A stretch of 64,000 bases of DNA from JAAFIP01 sp043766985 (GTDB taxonomy: Bacteria; Pseudomonadota; Gammaproteobacteria; Burkholderiales; Burkholderiaceae_C). A model generated the notes under the pieces. The model was given only the letters and a program-made list of their open reading frames with translations, did not search any database and was not told where the DNA came from. The stretch covers positions 1-64,000 of the forward strand of contig JAYUHM010000132.1 of NCBI GenBank assembly GCA_043766985.1, read 5' to 3'. A program made the translations under genes and the position numbers. Positions 52,470 through 61,786 of the stretch are shown here, piece after piece. Position 1 is the first letter of the stretch, and every line of letters begins with the position of its first letter.

Positions 52470-53771
52470 CTAGCCGCCCATTTTTTGCGGCAGGTAGGTA
52501 GCAATTTGCGGCATGAACCACAGCAGCAGCACCATGGCCAGCATTAAGTAGAAGAAAGGCAAGGTAACGCGGGCGATGTAGGTAATCTCTTTCTTGGTCA
52601 TGCCCTGCAGCACGAAAAGGTTAAAACCCACGGGCGGCGTGATTTGCGCCATTTCCACCACAATTACCACAAAGATGCCAAACCAGATCAGGTCAATTCC
52701 GGCAGCTTGCACTGTGGGCAGTAGCACGCCCATGGTCAGCACCACCATGGATATACCGTCCAAGAAGCAGCCCAGCACTGCATAGAAAATAGTCAACACG
52801 ACGATCAACGCAAATGGGCTTAAGCCCAATGACGAGACAAACTCTGCCAGGTGGCGCGGCAGGCCGATGTAGCCCATGCTCAGCGTTAAAAATGCGGCGC
52901 CTGCCAAGATCAAGGCGATCATGCAGTACAGACGTGTTGCGCCCATGAGTGACTCTTTGAACGCCGCCCAATTGAGCGAACCCTGTACAGCTGACAGCAC
53001 AAACGAACCCAGCACGCCTACCGCAGCAGCCTCAGTGGCGGTGGCAATCCCTGCATAAATACTGCCCAGCACGGCACCGATCAACGCAATCACTGGGATG
53101 AGATGGCGCGATTCGTAGAGCTTTTGCGTGAAGGTAAATTTCTCCAGGGTGGGTGGGATTTTTCCGGGGTTGAGCAGTGCCCACACAACGATATAGCCGC
53201 TGAACAAACTGGCTAGCAGCAGCCCTGGTATCACGCCAGCGACAAACAGCTTTGAGATTGACACCTCCGCTGTTACGCCATACACAATCATGATGATTGA
53301 CGGTGGAATGAGCAAACCCAGTGTGCCCGCGCCCGCCAGCGAACCTATGATCTGGTCCTGCGGGTAACCACGCTTGGTGAGCTCAGGTAGGGTCATTTTG
53401 CCAATGGTGGCGCAGGTGGCAGCGCTAGAACCCGACACAGCGGCAAAGATGGTGCAGCCGATTACATTGGTGTGCAGCAAACGGCCGGGCAGCCAGTTAA
53501 CCCAAGGAGCAAGCCCTTTGAACATGCTCTCGGATAATTTGGTGCGAAACAAAATCTCACCCATCCAGATAAACAAGGGCAGCGCAGTGAGCGTCCAGCT
53601 TGAGGCTGAGCCCCAGATGGTGACGGCCATCGCATCGCCCGCCGCGCGGCTGGAAAATAGCTGCATACCTATCCAGGCCACGCCCGACAGCGTAAGCCCG
53701 ATCCAAACGCCACTACCTAAAATTAAAAATAGGGTGCCAACCAACAGCAGGGTGATAGCAATATCGTTCAT
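52470..53771 (-). CDS. dctM: TRAP transporter large permease DctM (second system)
   Basis: This 433-residue inner-membrane protein has about 12 hydrophobic segments. Conserved blocks are GSSAATCATIGKMTLPELTKRGY, shown here in part as SSAATCATIGKM, and GLLIPPSIIMIVYGVTAEVSI, in part LLIPPSIIMIVYG. Length is the family norm, in contrast to the first DctM. It is the third gene of a dctP-dctQ-dctM operon that is divergent from the MarR-like and oxoprolinase genes, so a related substrate such as 5-oxoproline or another amide-ring acid is possible. Confidence 0.93.
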   Translation of the reverse strand: MNDIAITLLLVGTLFLILGSGVWIGLTLSGVAWIGMQLFSSRAAGDAMAVTIWGSASSWTLTALPLFIWMGEILFRTKLSESMFKGLAPWVNWLPGRLLHTNVIGCTIFAAVSGSSAATCATIGKMTLPELTKRGYPQDQIIGSLAGAGTLGLLIPPSIIMIVYGVTAEVSISKLFVAGVIPGLLLASLFSGYIVVWALLNPGKIPPTLEKFTFTQKLYESRHLIPVIALIGAVLGSIYAGIATATEAAAVGVLGSFVLSAVQGSLNWAAFKESLMGATRLYCMIALILAGAAFLTLSMGYIGLPRHLAEFVSSLGLSPFALIVVLTIFYAVLGCFLDGISMVVLTMGVLLPTVQAAGIDLIWFGIFVVIVVEMAQITPPVGFNLFVLQGMTKKEITYIARVTLPFFYLMLAMVLLLWFMPQIATYLPQKMGG

Positions 53772-53795
53772 AGTATGCTTGGTTCCGTTTTGGTC

Positions 53796-54311
53796 TTATT
53801 CGTTATGCAGCATTTCATCGCTGCTGGCGGCCACGCGCTGGCCGCGCAGCTCCAAGAAGAGCTCGTCAATAAAAGCAATCAAAAGCACTAAGGTGCCCAG
53901 CGCCATGCCAATCTGCGGGATCCAAAGCGGTGTCGCATCATTACCCGTAGAAATATCGTGGAAATCCCATGACTGGTAGGCCAGCTTGATACTGTAAAAA
54001 GCAAACAAACCCGATAGCAAAATAGCAGCCGTTAAACACCACAGCTCCAGTGCACGCTTAGCTGACCCGCGCACGGCATTGACTAACAAAGTAACCCGGA
54101 TATGCTCGCCTTTTTTCAGCGTATGCGCCAGCGCCAAAAATCCAGCACCCGCCATGCAGTAACCGGCATACATGTCGGTGCCCCGAAAGTTGATAGGCAC
54201 ATAACGGTCTACCATACCCAAGACCACCATGGCCAGGGTGAGTACCATCATGCCCGCTGCGGCCCAAGCGGCAAGGTCGTAGAGTGTGTCCAAGCTGGAG
54301 CGTAGCGACAT
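53796..54311 (-). CDS. dctQ: TRAP transporter small permease DctQ (second system)
   Basis: Start chosen at ATG 54311 (MSLRSSLDTLYDLAAWAAAG), about 8 bases after AAGGA, giving 171 residues. An upstream Met at 54332 abuts dctP. Four hydrophobic segments are visible. It lies 21 bases after dctP and 24 bases before dctM. Confidence 0.88.
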   Translation of the reverse strand: MSLRSSLDTLYDLAAWAAAGMMVLTLAMVVLGMVDRYVPINFRGTDMYAGYCMAGAGFLALAHTLKKGEHIRVTLLVNAVRGSAKRALELWCLTAAILLSGLFAFYSIKLAYQSWDFHDISTGNDATPLWIPQIGMALGTLVLLIAFIDELFLELRGQRVAASSDEMLHNE

Positions 54312-54332
54312 GGGAGGATTCCTTTTTTGCAA

Positions 54333-55310
54333 TTAGTTTTTGCTGTAAGTGCTCAAAATAGCTTGGCCCTCGGCACCTGCTTTTTTGGCCCAATCGGCTT
54401 GCATGATGCCGCCTACTTGCTTCAAATCAGCCGCCAATTTGGCCGATGGAGGCAAAATTTTCATGCCTTTTTCGGTCAACGCCTTTTTGTACCAGTCGTT
54501 TTTCTCGGCGCTTACTTTCCAGCCGCGTTCTTCTGCTTCGCTGGCGGCTTTGGTGACCGCTGCTTGAGTCGCTGCATCCAGTGCACTGAAGGCTTTGAGG
54601 TTGACGATGATGGCGTTTTTCGGCAGCCAGGCTTGGGTGTCGTACCAGTATTTCACGCTCTCGTAGATTTTGCTGTCATAGCCGGTAGAGCCTGAACTCA
54701 TCATGCTGTCCACCACGCCCGTAGCAAAGGCCTGGCTAACTTCGGCAGCTTGAATGGTGACCGGTTGTGCGCCGATCAGCTCGGCCATTTTGGCTGTAGC
54801 GGGACTGTAGGCGCGCCACTTCACGCCGCGCATATCTGCCACTGAGCTAATTTCCTTTTTTACATACAAGCCTTGGGGAGGCCATGCCACAGCGTAGAGC
54901 AGTTTCATGCCTTGCGCTCCGAGGATTTTGTCTAGCGCAGGTTTTTGCGCCGCATAGAGCTTTTTGCCATCTGCAAAACTGGTGGCCAAAAAAGGAATGC
55001 CATCTAAACCGTAGATTGGGTTTTCGTTTTCAAAGTTGACCAACAGCACTTCACCAATCTGTGCTTGGCCTCCTTGTACGGCACGCTTGATTTCGTTGGC
55101 TTTGAACAGCGATGCGTTGGCGTGCACGGTGATTTTGAGTTTTCCAGCGCTGGCTTTGTCCACATCTGCTGCAAATTGCGTCAGGTTTTCAGAATGAAAG
55201 TTGCTCGCGGGGTAGGCCGCAGGCAGGTCCCACTTGGTTTGTGCGGATGCGCAAGCTGCAGCCAATGTTGTGGCAACGCTCACTGCAAAGATTCGTGTAG
55301 TAAATGGCAT
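54333..55310 (-). CDS. dctP: TRAP transporter substrate-binding protein DctP (second system)
   Basis: This 325-residue protein has a signal peptide (IFAVSVATTLAAACASAQ) and the DctP fold with FHSENLTQFAADVDKASAG, IGEVLLVNFENENPIYG, VKWRAYSPATAKMAELIGA and the VVDSMMSSGSTGYDSK region. It captures the solute in the periplasm for DctQM. It is the first gene of the minus-strand unit and is divergent from the MarR-like regulator with a 118-base spacer that holds a tandem 11-base repeat. Confidence 0.92.
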   Translation of the reverse strand: MPFTTRIFAVSVATTLAAACASAQTKWDLPAAYPASNFHSENLTQFAADVDKASAGKLKITVHANASLFKANEIKRAVQGGQAQIGEVLLVNFENENPIYGLDGIPFLATSFADGKKLYAAQKPALDKILGAQGMKLLYAVAWPPQGLYVKKEISSVADMRGVKWRAYSPATAKMAELIGAQPVTIQAAEVSQAFATGVVDSMMSSGSTGYDSKIYESVKYWYDTQAWLPKNAIIVNLKAFSALDAATQAAVTKAASEAEERGWKVSAEKNDWYKKALTEKGMKILPPSAKLAADLKQVGGIMQADWAKKAGAEGQAILSTYSKN

Positions 55311-55393
55311 AAGGGTCTTTCAATTAAAAAAGAAGGATGGCGTGACTTTACCCGCCGCGATACTATTTGATGCTAGTGTTTTCCCGTATTGTT

Positions 55394-55415
55394 GATAAAT
55401 TGTCGATAAATTGTC
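55394..55415. promoter_or_regulatory. Tandem 11-base repeat in the dctP/marR divergent region
   Basis: GATAAATTGTC occurs twice head-to-tail without a gap. It lies 84 bases from dctP and 13 bases before the regulator ATG, next to a CATAAT -10-like box. It is a candidate operator for the MarR-like regulator. Confidence 0.55.
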
Positions 55416-55428
55416 GTCATAATCTAAC

Positions 55429-55959
55429 ATGACCAAAAAATCACCGCCTATTAAAAGTGCCCAATTGATCGTGTCGTCGGCGCATCTGGTGTCTCCGCGC
55501 AGCGCTGAGATGAGTGAGTTTGAGTTTGGTTTGATCGTGGCGGGCAATGCTTTCCACCGCTGGATCACTCACTGCATGAGCGCAGCAGGTTTGAAAGACT
55601 TAATGCCTCTGGACGTATTGGTGCTGCACCATGTAACGCACCGCGCCAGGGATAAGCGATTGAGTGATATTTGCTTCATCATGAATGTGGAAGACACGCA
55701 CTTGATTAACTACTCGCTGAAAAAACTGCAAAACTTGGGCGTAGTGGCTGCCAGTAAAAGTGGTAAAGAAGTGACATACGCCGCTACGGTGCAAGGCCTG
55801 GCGTATGTGACGCGCTATCGCGAGATACGCGAGCAGTGCTTGATTGACGCACTGAAAGCGGACGAAACGATGAATAAAGATATTGGTGAACTGGCGCGAT
55901 TGCTGCGCATGCTGTCAGGTGTCTATGACCAGGCAGCCCGCGCCGCTGCATCTATGTGA
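55429..55959 (+). CDS. MarR-like winged-helix transcription regulator
   Basis: This 176-residue protein has a winged helix around LMPLDVLVLHHVTHRARDKR, then SDICFIMNVEDTHLINYSLKKL and SKSGKEVTYAATVQGLAYV (wing), with helical dimerisation ends. It is placed between the TRAP operon and the 5-oxoprolinase gene and starts 13 bases after the second of two GATAAATTGTC repeats. It probably controls both the transporter and the hydrolase in response to their substrate, and its own gene. Confidence 0.85.
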   Translation: MTKKSPPIKSAQLIVSSAHLVSPRSAEMSEFEFGLIVAGNAFHRWITHCMSAAGLKDLMPLDVLVLHHVTHRARDKRLSDICFIMNVEDTHLINYSLKKLQNLGVVAASKSGKEVTYAATVQGLAYVTRYREIREQCLIDALKADETMNKDIGELARLLRMLSGVYDQAARAAASM

Positions 55960-55980
55960 TCAAACGATACGGTGAAACTT

Positions 55981-58900
55981 ATGAATAACAATGCACGTTG
56001 GCAATTTTGGATCGACCGTGGCGGCACGTTTACCGACGTAGTGGGCAAGCGTCCTGACGGCAGCTTGGTTACCCACAAGCTGCTCAGCGACAACCCCGAG
56101 CAGTACCAAGACGCTGCTGTCGCGGGCATTCGGCATTTACTAGGCTTGAAGGCTGGTGATGCCGTTACCCCCGAGCTGGTGGAGTGTGTGAAGATGGGTA
56201 CCACGGTGGCTACCAACGCGCTGCTGGAGCGCAAAGGCGAGCCAACGCTGCTGGTAACGACCAAGGGTTTTCGCGACGCGCTGCGCATCGCCTACCAAAA
56301 CCGCCCACGTCTGTTTGACCGCCACATTGTGCTGCCTGAGCTGCTGTACAGCGCTGCGATAGAGGCCCACGAGCGCATCGGCGCCGATGGCGAGCTTTTG
56401 GAAACTCTGAATGAGTCGCTCCTAAAAACAGAGCTGCTCGTGCACTACTCTGAGGGGCTTCGGTCGGTTGCCATAGTATTTTTGCACGGCTACCGCTATA
56501 CCCAGCACGAACTGGCAGCCGAGCGCATTGCGCGCGAAGTGGGTTTTACGCAGATCAGCGTGAGCCACAAAACCAGCCCCATGATGAAGCTGGTCAGCCG
56601 TGGTGACACTACCGTGGTGGACGCCTACTTGTCGCCTATTTTGCGCCGCTACGTGCAGCAGGTGGCAGGCGATATGCCGGGGGTGAAAGTGTTTTTCATG
56701 CAGTCCTCGGGTGGCTTGACGGATGCACATGCCTTCCAGGGTAAAGACGCCATTTTGAGCGGCCCAGCCGGGGGCATTGTGGGCATGGCCCGCACCGCGC
56801 AGCTAGGCGGCCACCACAAAGTGATTGGTTTTGACATGGGCGGCACGTCTACCGATGTGAGCCATTTTGCGGGTGAATTTGAGCGCGAGTTTGAAACCCA
56901 GGTGGCTGGTGTGCGCATGCGTGCGCCCATGATGAGCATCCATACCGTGGCGGCGGGTGGTGGGTCGATACTGGGGTTTGACGGCTCGCGCTTTCGCGTG
57001 GGGCCTGAAAGCGCGGGTGCTAACCCGGGCCCAGCCTGCTACCGGCGCGGTGGGCCACTGGCGGTGACGGACGCCAACGTCATGCTGGGTAAGGTGCAAC
57101 CACGGTACTTCCCCAAAGTGTTTGGACCCAAGGCAGGCGAAGCGCTGAGCTACGAGGCCACGCTGGAGAAATTTAAGGCCTTGGCTGAACAGGTGGATAG
57201 GGCACAGGCCATAGGGGGTAATGCGCCAGCTAAGCGCAGCGTGGAGGTCATTGCCGAAGGCTTTATCCATATCGCAGTGCAGCAGATGGCCAATGCGATT
57301 AAAAAAATATCGGTCGCGCGTGGCTATGACGTCACGCGCTACACACTGCAGTGCTTTGGCGGTGCGGGTGGGCAGCACGCCTGTCTGGTGGCTGATGCAC
57401 TGGGTATGACGCGCGTGTTTGTGCATCCGCTGGCAGGGGTGCTCAGTGCGTATGGCATGGGCCTGGCAGATCAAAACGTGATCCGCGAACAAGCCGTGGA
57501 AGCGCGCCTTAGCGAGCAAGCTTTGGGCGATGTGCGCAGCAAGCTGGCCACCTTGGCCGATGCCGCCAGTACCGAGCTGGAGCGCCAACAGGTCGCCAAG
57601 GGGGCAGTAACGGTGCACCAGCGCGTGCATGTGAAGTACGAAGGCACGGACACCGCGTTGATTGTTCCGCTGGGTGATCTGGCGCAGATAGAAGCCGCCT
57701 TTGCGCGCGCCTACCAGCAACGTTTTGCTTTCCTCATGCAGGGCAAGGCCTTGGTGGTCGAGGCCGTGTCGGTAGAGGCCATTATTGGTGGCGACGCCCC
57801 CAGCGAGCCGCGCCACGCCTTGCATGCGCCTCGCGACGTGCCCACGCGCGAGACGGTGCGTATGTATTCTGGCGGGCAGTGGCACGACACCGCTTTGGTG
57901 GTGCGCGAAGACCTGCGCGCAGGCGACGTGGTGCCCGGCCCGGCCATCATTGCCGAGAAAAATGCCACCACGGTGGTAGAGCCCGGCTGGGAAGGCAAGC
58001 TCACAGCCTTGGACCATTTGGTGCTGGAGCGCACAACCCAGCGCGCAGTCAAATACGCCGCTGGCACCACGGCAGACCCAGTTTTGCTGGAGGTGTTTAA
58101 CAACCTGTTTATGAACATTGCCGAGCAGATGGGCTTGCAACTGCAAAACACCGCCTACTCGGTCAACATCAAAGAGCGCCTGGACTTTAGCTGCGCGCTG
58201 TTTGACACGCAAGGCAACCTGATTGCCAACGCACCGCACATGCCCGTGCATCTGGGCAGCATGGGCGAGAGCATTAAAACCGTGATCCGCGAAAACGCAG
58301 CCACCATGCAGCCTGGCAACGTGTATGCGCTGAACGACCCCTACCATGGCGGCACCCACTTGCCCGACGTGACGGTGATCACCCCTGTGTACCTGGGCGA
58401 CAAGCCAGTGTTCTACGTGGGCTCTCGCGGCCACCAGGCCGACATTGGCGGCACCACGCCCGGCTCCATGCCGCCGTTTTCTACCCGCATTGAGGAAGAG
58501 GGCGTGCAGATCAACAACTTCCTGCTGGTAGAGCGCGGCGTGCTGCGCGAGGCCGAGATGGTGGCGCTGCTGGAAAGCGGCGAATACCCCAGCCGCAACC
58601 CCTACCAAAACATGGCCGACCTTAAAGCACAAATTGCGGCGAACGAGAAAGGCGTGCAAGAGCTGCGCAAGATGGTGGACACCTTCAGTCTTGATGTCGT
58701 GCAAGCCTATATGCGCCACGTGCAAGACAATGCCGAAGAGTCGGTGCGCCGGGTGATCACGCGCCTGAAAGACGGTCAGTTTGAGCTAAAGCTGGACAAC
58801 GGCGCGCAGATCAAAGTGGCCATCCGCGTGAATGCGCCGGAGCGTACCGCAGAGATCGACTTTACCGGCACCTCTGCGCAACTGAGCAATAATTTTAACG

Positions 58901-59631
58901 CCCCCACGGCGGTGTGCATGGCCGCCGTGCTGTATGTCTTTCGCACCTTGGTGGACGACGACATTCCGCTTAACGCGGGCTGCCTCAAGCCACTCAAGGT
59001 CATCATCCCCCCAGGCAGCATGCTCAACCCCAACCCGCCTGCATCGGTGGTGGCGGGTAACGTAGAAACCTCTACTTGCATCACTAACTGCTTGTATGGC
59101 GCCCTGGGCGTCATGGCCGGTGGCCAGCCGACGATGAACAACTTCACCTTTGGCAACAAGCAGCACCAGTATTACGAAACCATCTCTGGCGGCAGCGGCG
59201 CAGGCGGCGTGTGGGACGAGAGCGGCGCGCTGGTGGGCGGCTACGCCGGTACCAGCGTGGTGCAAGCCCACATGACCAACTCGCGCATGACCGACCCCGA
59301 AGTGCTGGAGTTCAGGTTCCCCGTGCGCCTGGAAAGCTACGCCATACGCGCGGGCTCCGGCGGCGCAGGCCAGTACGCAGGCGGTAACGGCGGTGTGCGC
59401 CGCGTGAAGTTTTTGCAGGCCATGACAGCCAGCATTTTGAGCAATGGGCGCATCCACCCCGCCTTTGGCATGGCCGGCGGCGCGCCGGGGGCCGTGGGCA
59501 TTAACCGCGTGGTGCGCAGCAACGGCGTGGTGGAAGAGCTCCAACACATAGGCCAAGTGCAGATGCAGCCGGGCGACGTGTTTGAGATCCACACACCCGG
59601 TGGGGGCGGCTTTGGTGCTGCACCAGTGTAG
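55981..59631 (+). CDS. 5-oxoprolinase / hydantoinase A-B fusion (ATP-dependent)
   Basis: This protein of about 1216 residues matches full-length bacterial 5-oxoprolinase. The HyuA half begins WIDRGGTFTDVVGKRPDGS, with KMGTTVATNALLERKGEPT, FDMGGTSTDVSHFAGEF and the phosphate loop SGPAGGIVG. The HyuB half starts near residue 700 with FNNLFMNIAEQMGLQLQNTA and has LNDPYHGGTHLPDVTVITPV and a Gly-rich end (HTPGGGGFGA). It opens 5-oxoproline or a hydantoin-like ring with ATP. ATG 55981 is preferred to GTG 55972. The divergent TRAP system may import the substrate. Confidence 0.92.
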   Translation: MNNNARWQFWIDRGGTFTDVVGKRPDGSLVTHKLLSDNPEQYQDAAVAGIRHLLGLKAGDAVTPELVECVKMGTTVATNALLERKGEPTLLVTTKGFRDALRIAYQNRPRLFDRHIVLPELLYSAAIEAHERIGADGELLETLNESLLKTELLVHYSEGLRSVAIVFLHGYRYTQHELAAERIAREVGFTQISVSHKTSPMMKLVSRGDTTVVDAYLSPILRRYVQQVAGDMPGVKVFFMQSSGGLTDAHAFQGKDAILSGPAGGIVGMARTAQLGGHHKVIGFDMGGTSTDVSHFAGEFEREFETQVAGVRMRAPMMSIHTVAAGGGSILGFDGSRFRVGPESAGANPGPACYRRGGPLAVTDANVMLGKVQPRYFPKVFGPKAGEALSYEATLEKFKALAEQVDRAQAIGGNAPAKRSVEVIAEGFIHIAVQQMANAIKKISVARGYDVTRYTLQCFGGAGGQHACLVADALGMTRVFVHPLAGVLSAYGMGLADQNVIREQAVEARLSEQALGDVRSKLATLADAASTELERQQVAKGAVTVHQRVHVKYEGTDTALIVPLGDLAQIEAAFARAYQQRFAFLMQGKALVVEAVSVEAIIGGDAPSEPRHALHAPRDVPTRETVRMYSGGQWHDTALVVREDLRAGDVVPGPAIIAEKNATTVVEPGWEGKLTALDHLVLERTTQRAVKYAAGTTADPVLLEVFNNLFMNIAEQMGLQLQNTAYSVNIKERLDFSCALFDTQGNLIANAPHMPVHLGSMGESIKTVIRENAATMQPGNVYALNDPYHGGTHLPDVTVITPVYLGDKPVFYVGSRGHQADIGGTTPGSMPPFSTRIEEEGVQINNFLLVERGVLREAEMVALLESGEYPSRNPYQNMADLKAQIAANEKGVQELRKMVDTFSLDVVQAYMRHVQDNAEESVRRVITRLKDGQFELKLDNGAQIKVAIRVNAPERTAEIDFTGTSAQLSNNFNAPTAVCMAAVLYVFRTLVDDDIPLNAGCLKPLKVIIPPGSMLNPNPPASVVAGNVETSTCITNCLYGALGVMAGGQPTMNNFTFGNKQHQYYETISGGSGAGGVWDESGALVGGYAGTSVVQAHMTNSRMTDPEVLEFRFPVRLESYAIRAGSGGAGQYAGGNGGVRRVKFLQAMTASILSNGRIHPAFGMAGGAPGAVGINRVVRSNGVVEELQHIGQVQMQPGDVFEIHTPGGGGFGAAPV

Positions 59632-59668
59632 GGCGCTTGCACCGTGCCGTTTTATGCAAGAAAATACG

Positions 59669-59716
59669 CCGCAGCCCAATAGAAAATATTACGAGCAGCT
59701 ACTAATTAAGGAGCAA
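59669..59716 (+). repeat. Dispersed AGCTAT repeat, copy 7 (upstream of dinB)
   Basis: It reads GCAGCCCAATAGAAAATATT and then ACGAGCAGCTACTAATTAAG, ending in AAGGAGCAATG. The AAGGAG is the ribosome binding site of the following gene, so the repeat end supplies its translation signal. Confidence 0.8.
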
Positions 59717-60267
59717 TGATGGAGCATAGCTTGCACGCCAACTACATCCTCATGGCCCAATACAACCGCTGGTTTAACCAGCGCCTGTACGACGCTTGCG
59801 AAAAACTCAGCGATGCAGAGCGCAAGAAAGACCGAGGCGCGTTCTTCGGCTCCATCCACCACACGCTCACGCACTTGGTGCTGGCCGACAAGATGTGGCT
59901 GCAGCGTTTTGCGAATCAAGGCGTAGTATTTACCGCGCTGCCCGCCGCCCTGCTGCACATGCCTGAAGGCGCAGACTACACCAGCGACCTGCACCCAGAC
60001 TGGCAAGACCTGCGCCGCACCCGCCAGGCGCTGGACGCTGCCATCGACGCCTGGTTAGCCGAGATGCCGCCCGAGTATCCAGCCAGCACCATACGCTACG
60101 CCAACACCAAAGGCGTGCAGCGCGCGCATCCGATGTGGCAGGCGTTAACGCATTTTTTTAACCACCAAACCCACCATCGTGGGCAGGTCACCACCCTGCT
60201 CATGCAAGCCGGCGTGGACGTGGGGGTGACAGATTTGATCGCTTTGGTGAACCCGTCGCAGTTGTAG
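59716..60267 (+). CDS. DinB-family putative metal-dependent protein
   Basis: This 183-residue four-helix protein has NYILMAQYNRWFNQRLYDA at the N-terminus, SIHHTLTHLVLADKMWLQR with the first metal His, and FNHQTHHRGQVTTLLMQAG with the HxxxHxxQ-type pair. The family contains thiol-dependent transferases and uncharacterised stress proteins. The start is ATG 59716 or 59719 after the AAGGAG of the repeat. No functional partner is adjacent. Confidence 0.88.
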   Translation: MMEHSLHANYILMAQYNRWFNQRLYDACEKLSDAERKKDRGAFFGSIHHTLTHLVLADKMWLQRFANQGVVFTALPAALLHMPEGADYTSDLHPDWQDLRRTRQALDAAIDAWLAEMPPEYPASTIRYANTKGVQRAHPMWQALTHFFNHQTHHRGQVTTLLMQAGVDVGVTDLIALVNPSQL

Positions 60268-60320
60268 GTGCTATATATTAAATAGCATTTTGTGCTATGT
60301 TCTATTGGGCTGGAGGCACT
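60268..60320 (-). repeat. Dispersed AGCTAT repeat, copy 8 (minus orientation)
   Basis: On the minus strand it reads GTGCCTCCAGCCCAATAGAA then CATAGCAC and AAATGCTATT. It fills the 62-base space between the convergent dinB and cytidine deaminase genes. Confidence 0.8.
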
Positions 60321-60329
60321 ATTTGCCAG

Positions 60330-60746
60330 TTAACTGGCCGATAAATGCTCTGGGCCAAAGCTGTGCGGCAAAAGCTGCTCTAGCGTGAGATTGAGCAGCA
60401 CACCTTGCGCATTGGCAATGAGGATAGGCGTATCCGGCGCCGCAAACTCGCGCAGCTTTTGCCGGCAGCCGCCGCAGGGCGTAACCGGCGATTCCGCCAC
60501 ACCCACCACCAGCACGGCCACCGCTTTGCGCCCCCCGGCCAACACCATGGCGCTGAGCGCGCTCGCCTCAGCGCATACACCTTGCGGGTAGGCCGCGTTT
60601 TCCACATTGCAGCCCGCATGAATGCGGCCATGCTCGTCCAGTACGGCTGCGCCGACCAAAAATTTGGAATAGGGCGCATAGGCCTTCTCACGCGCAGCGC
60701 AGGCGGCGGCAAGCATTGCGTCTTGGGTGGTTTGGGGTATCTGCAT
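60330..60746 (-). CDS. cdd: Cytidine deaminase
   Basis: This 138-residue homotetramer-type deaminase converts cytidine or deoxycytidine to uridine for pyrimidine salvage. The zinc site is complete: VCAEASALSAM (Cys and catalytic Glu) and TPCGGCRQ (two Cys). YAPYSKFLVGAAVL and GCNVENAAYPQG are the usual substrate loops. Upstream bases 60747-60864 (toward vapC) show nothing identifiable. Confidence 0.94.
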   Translation of the reverse strand: MQIPQTTQDAMLAAACAAREKAYAPYSKFLVGAAVLDEHGRIHAGCNVENAAYPQGVCAEASALSAMVLAGGRKAVAVLVVGVAESPVTPCGGCRQKLREFAAPDTPILIANAQGVLLNLTLEQLLPHSFGPEHLSAS

Positions 60747-60864
60747 GGCGGTTTCAAACTGGGAGTGATTTGGCTACAAAATTTTAAGTGGCAATCAGGC
60801 TACAGCTCTCTAGAATATTCCGGGAGTAGCTGGTAGAAAAATAGCAAAATCAACGACGACATGG

Positions 60865-61314
60865 TCAGCGAATGCACTCCACTTTCACGCCCACCGCCTG
60901 CGCAATTTGCAGCCAAGGCTTATCCGCCGTCAGCACCGCTGCACCTTCAGCGCGCGCCAAAGCCAGGCATGCACGGTCACCCAGCGACAAACCCACTTTG
61001 CGCGTAGCCGTGCGCAGCCAGGCCGCGTCCGCAGACTGCGCTGCGTCAAAAGCCACGATGCGCAGCTCTACCGATGTCATTACCGTGGCAGTATCTTCCG
61101 GGCTCAGGCCCTTATCCAGCAGCTTGGTTAGCACCTCGGTGTGGTTGGCAGCGCTTAGCAAGCACAGCTGCTCCAGCGCTTGCATCACGGCGTCAGCCCC
61201 CGGCTCGTCGTTAAACAGCGCCAGCAAGGCCGATGCGTCTAGCACCACGGCAGTAGCCTTTTCACCCGACTTTTCACCCGGTTTGGCACCAGTGCCAGCA
61301 ACTGCCTTAGCCAC
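60865..61314 (-). CDS. vapC: VapC-like PIN-domain ribonuclease toxin
   Basis: This 149-residue protein starts with GTG overlapping the antitoxin stop by 8 bases. The PIN acidic residues are visible: VVLDASALLALF, the Glu of ANHTEVLTKL, and LGDRACLALA with TADKPW. The first 22 residues (KAVAGTGAKPGEKSGEKATA) form a low-complexity lysine-rich extension unlike typical VapC starts. It would cleave RNA (often tRNA) when free of VapB. Confidence 0.88.
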   Translation of the reverse strand: MAKAVAGTGAKPGEKSGEKATAVVLDASALLALFNDEPGADAVMQALEQLCLLSAANHTEVLTKLLDKGLSPEDTATVMTSVELRIVAFDAAQSADAAWLRTATRKVGLSLGDRACLALARAEGAAVLTADKPWLQIAQAVGVKVECIR

Positions 61315-61549
61315 GCGCCGCCTCCTGTCTGCGCTCGGCTATCAGCTCGTCAGCCAGCGACACCCCCGCAGGCACATGCTGGCGCACCAGCGCCTGCGCC
61401 TGGCGTATGCGCTGCGCCCGCGAGGTCACCCGCGCCTCGCCGTCCACCAGTGACCAAAGCACGGCATCCCCCTCCTTTAACCCCAAGGCTTGGCGTATTT
61501 CGGCAGGCATGACAACGCGGCCACCGTCTGACATTTTCATCTGCAACAT
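61307..61549 (-). CDS. vapB: VapB-like AbrB-fold antitoxin
   Basis: This 80-residue protein has a SpoVT/AbrB swapped-hairpin DNA-binding domain (MKMSDGGRVVMPAEIRQALG, GDAVLWSLVDGEARV) at the N-terminus and a charged C-terminal tail expected to neutralise VapC. It precedes and overlaps vapC. The 287 bases before it, up to mod, hold the operon promoter, no convincing gene, and one dispersed-repeat copy. Confidence 0.88.
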   Translation of the reverse strand: MLQMKMSDGGRVVMPAEIRQALGLKEGDAVLWSLVDGEARVTSRAQRIRQAQALVRQHVPAGVSLADELIAERRQEAARG

Positions 61550-61786
61550 GCTTAATCTCCAAAAAAATAGAGAAATTGTATTTTATGGCAAATAGTGAAG
61601 CCGCGCAAATACAAGGCAAATGCATGACCCATACGGCCGTTAGCAGGCCTCGCAGGTACCTGGTTCTAGGCTGCTCCTGGGTAACAGATAATCAAACCGA
61701 ATTCGCCCGCCCACCAGGCCTGCCGGTAGAGAACCGGTTGAAACCCACCGCCGCTAACTTGCAGAACGCCAACATTTAGAACAAAT

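Noticed and set aside
52432..52520. Fluoride riboswitch upstream of crcB
   Set aside because: I see none of the conserved crcB-motif sequence; the space is short and overlaps the end of the upstream TRAP gene.
56803..58725. 640-residue open frame on the minus strand
   Set aside because: It lies wholly inside the 5-oxoprolinase gene, its sequence is His/Ala/Val-rich antisense of high-GC codons, and no family is recognisable.
61576..61779. 67-residue open frame between vapB and mod
   Set aside because: It has no ribosome binding site and no protein-like composition, and it lies in the vapB promoter region.
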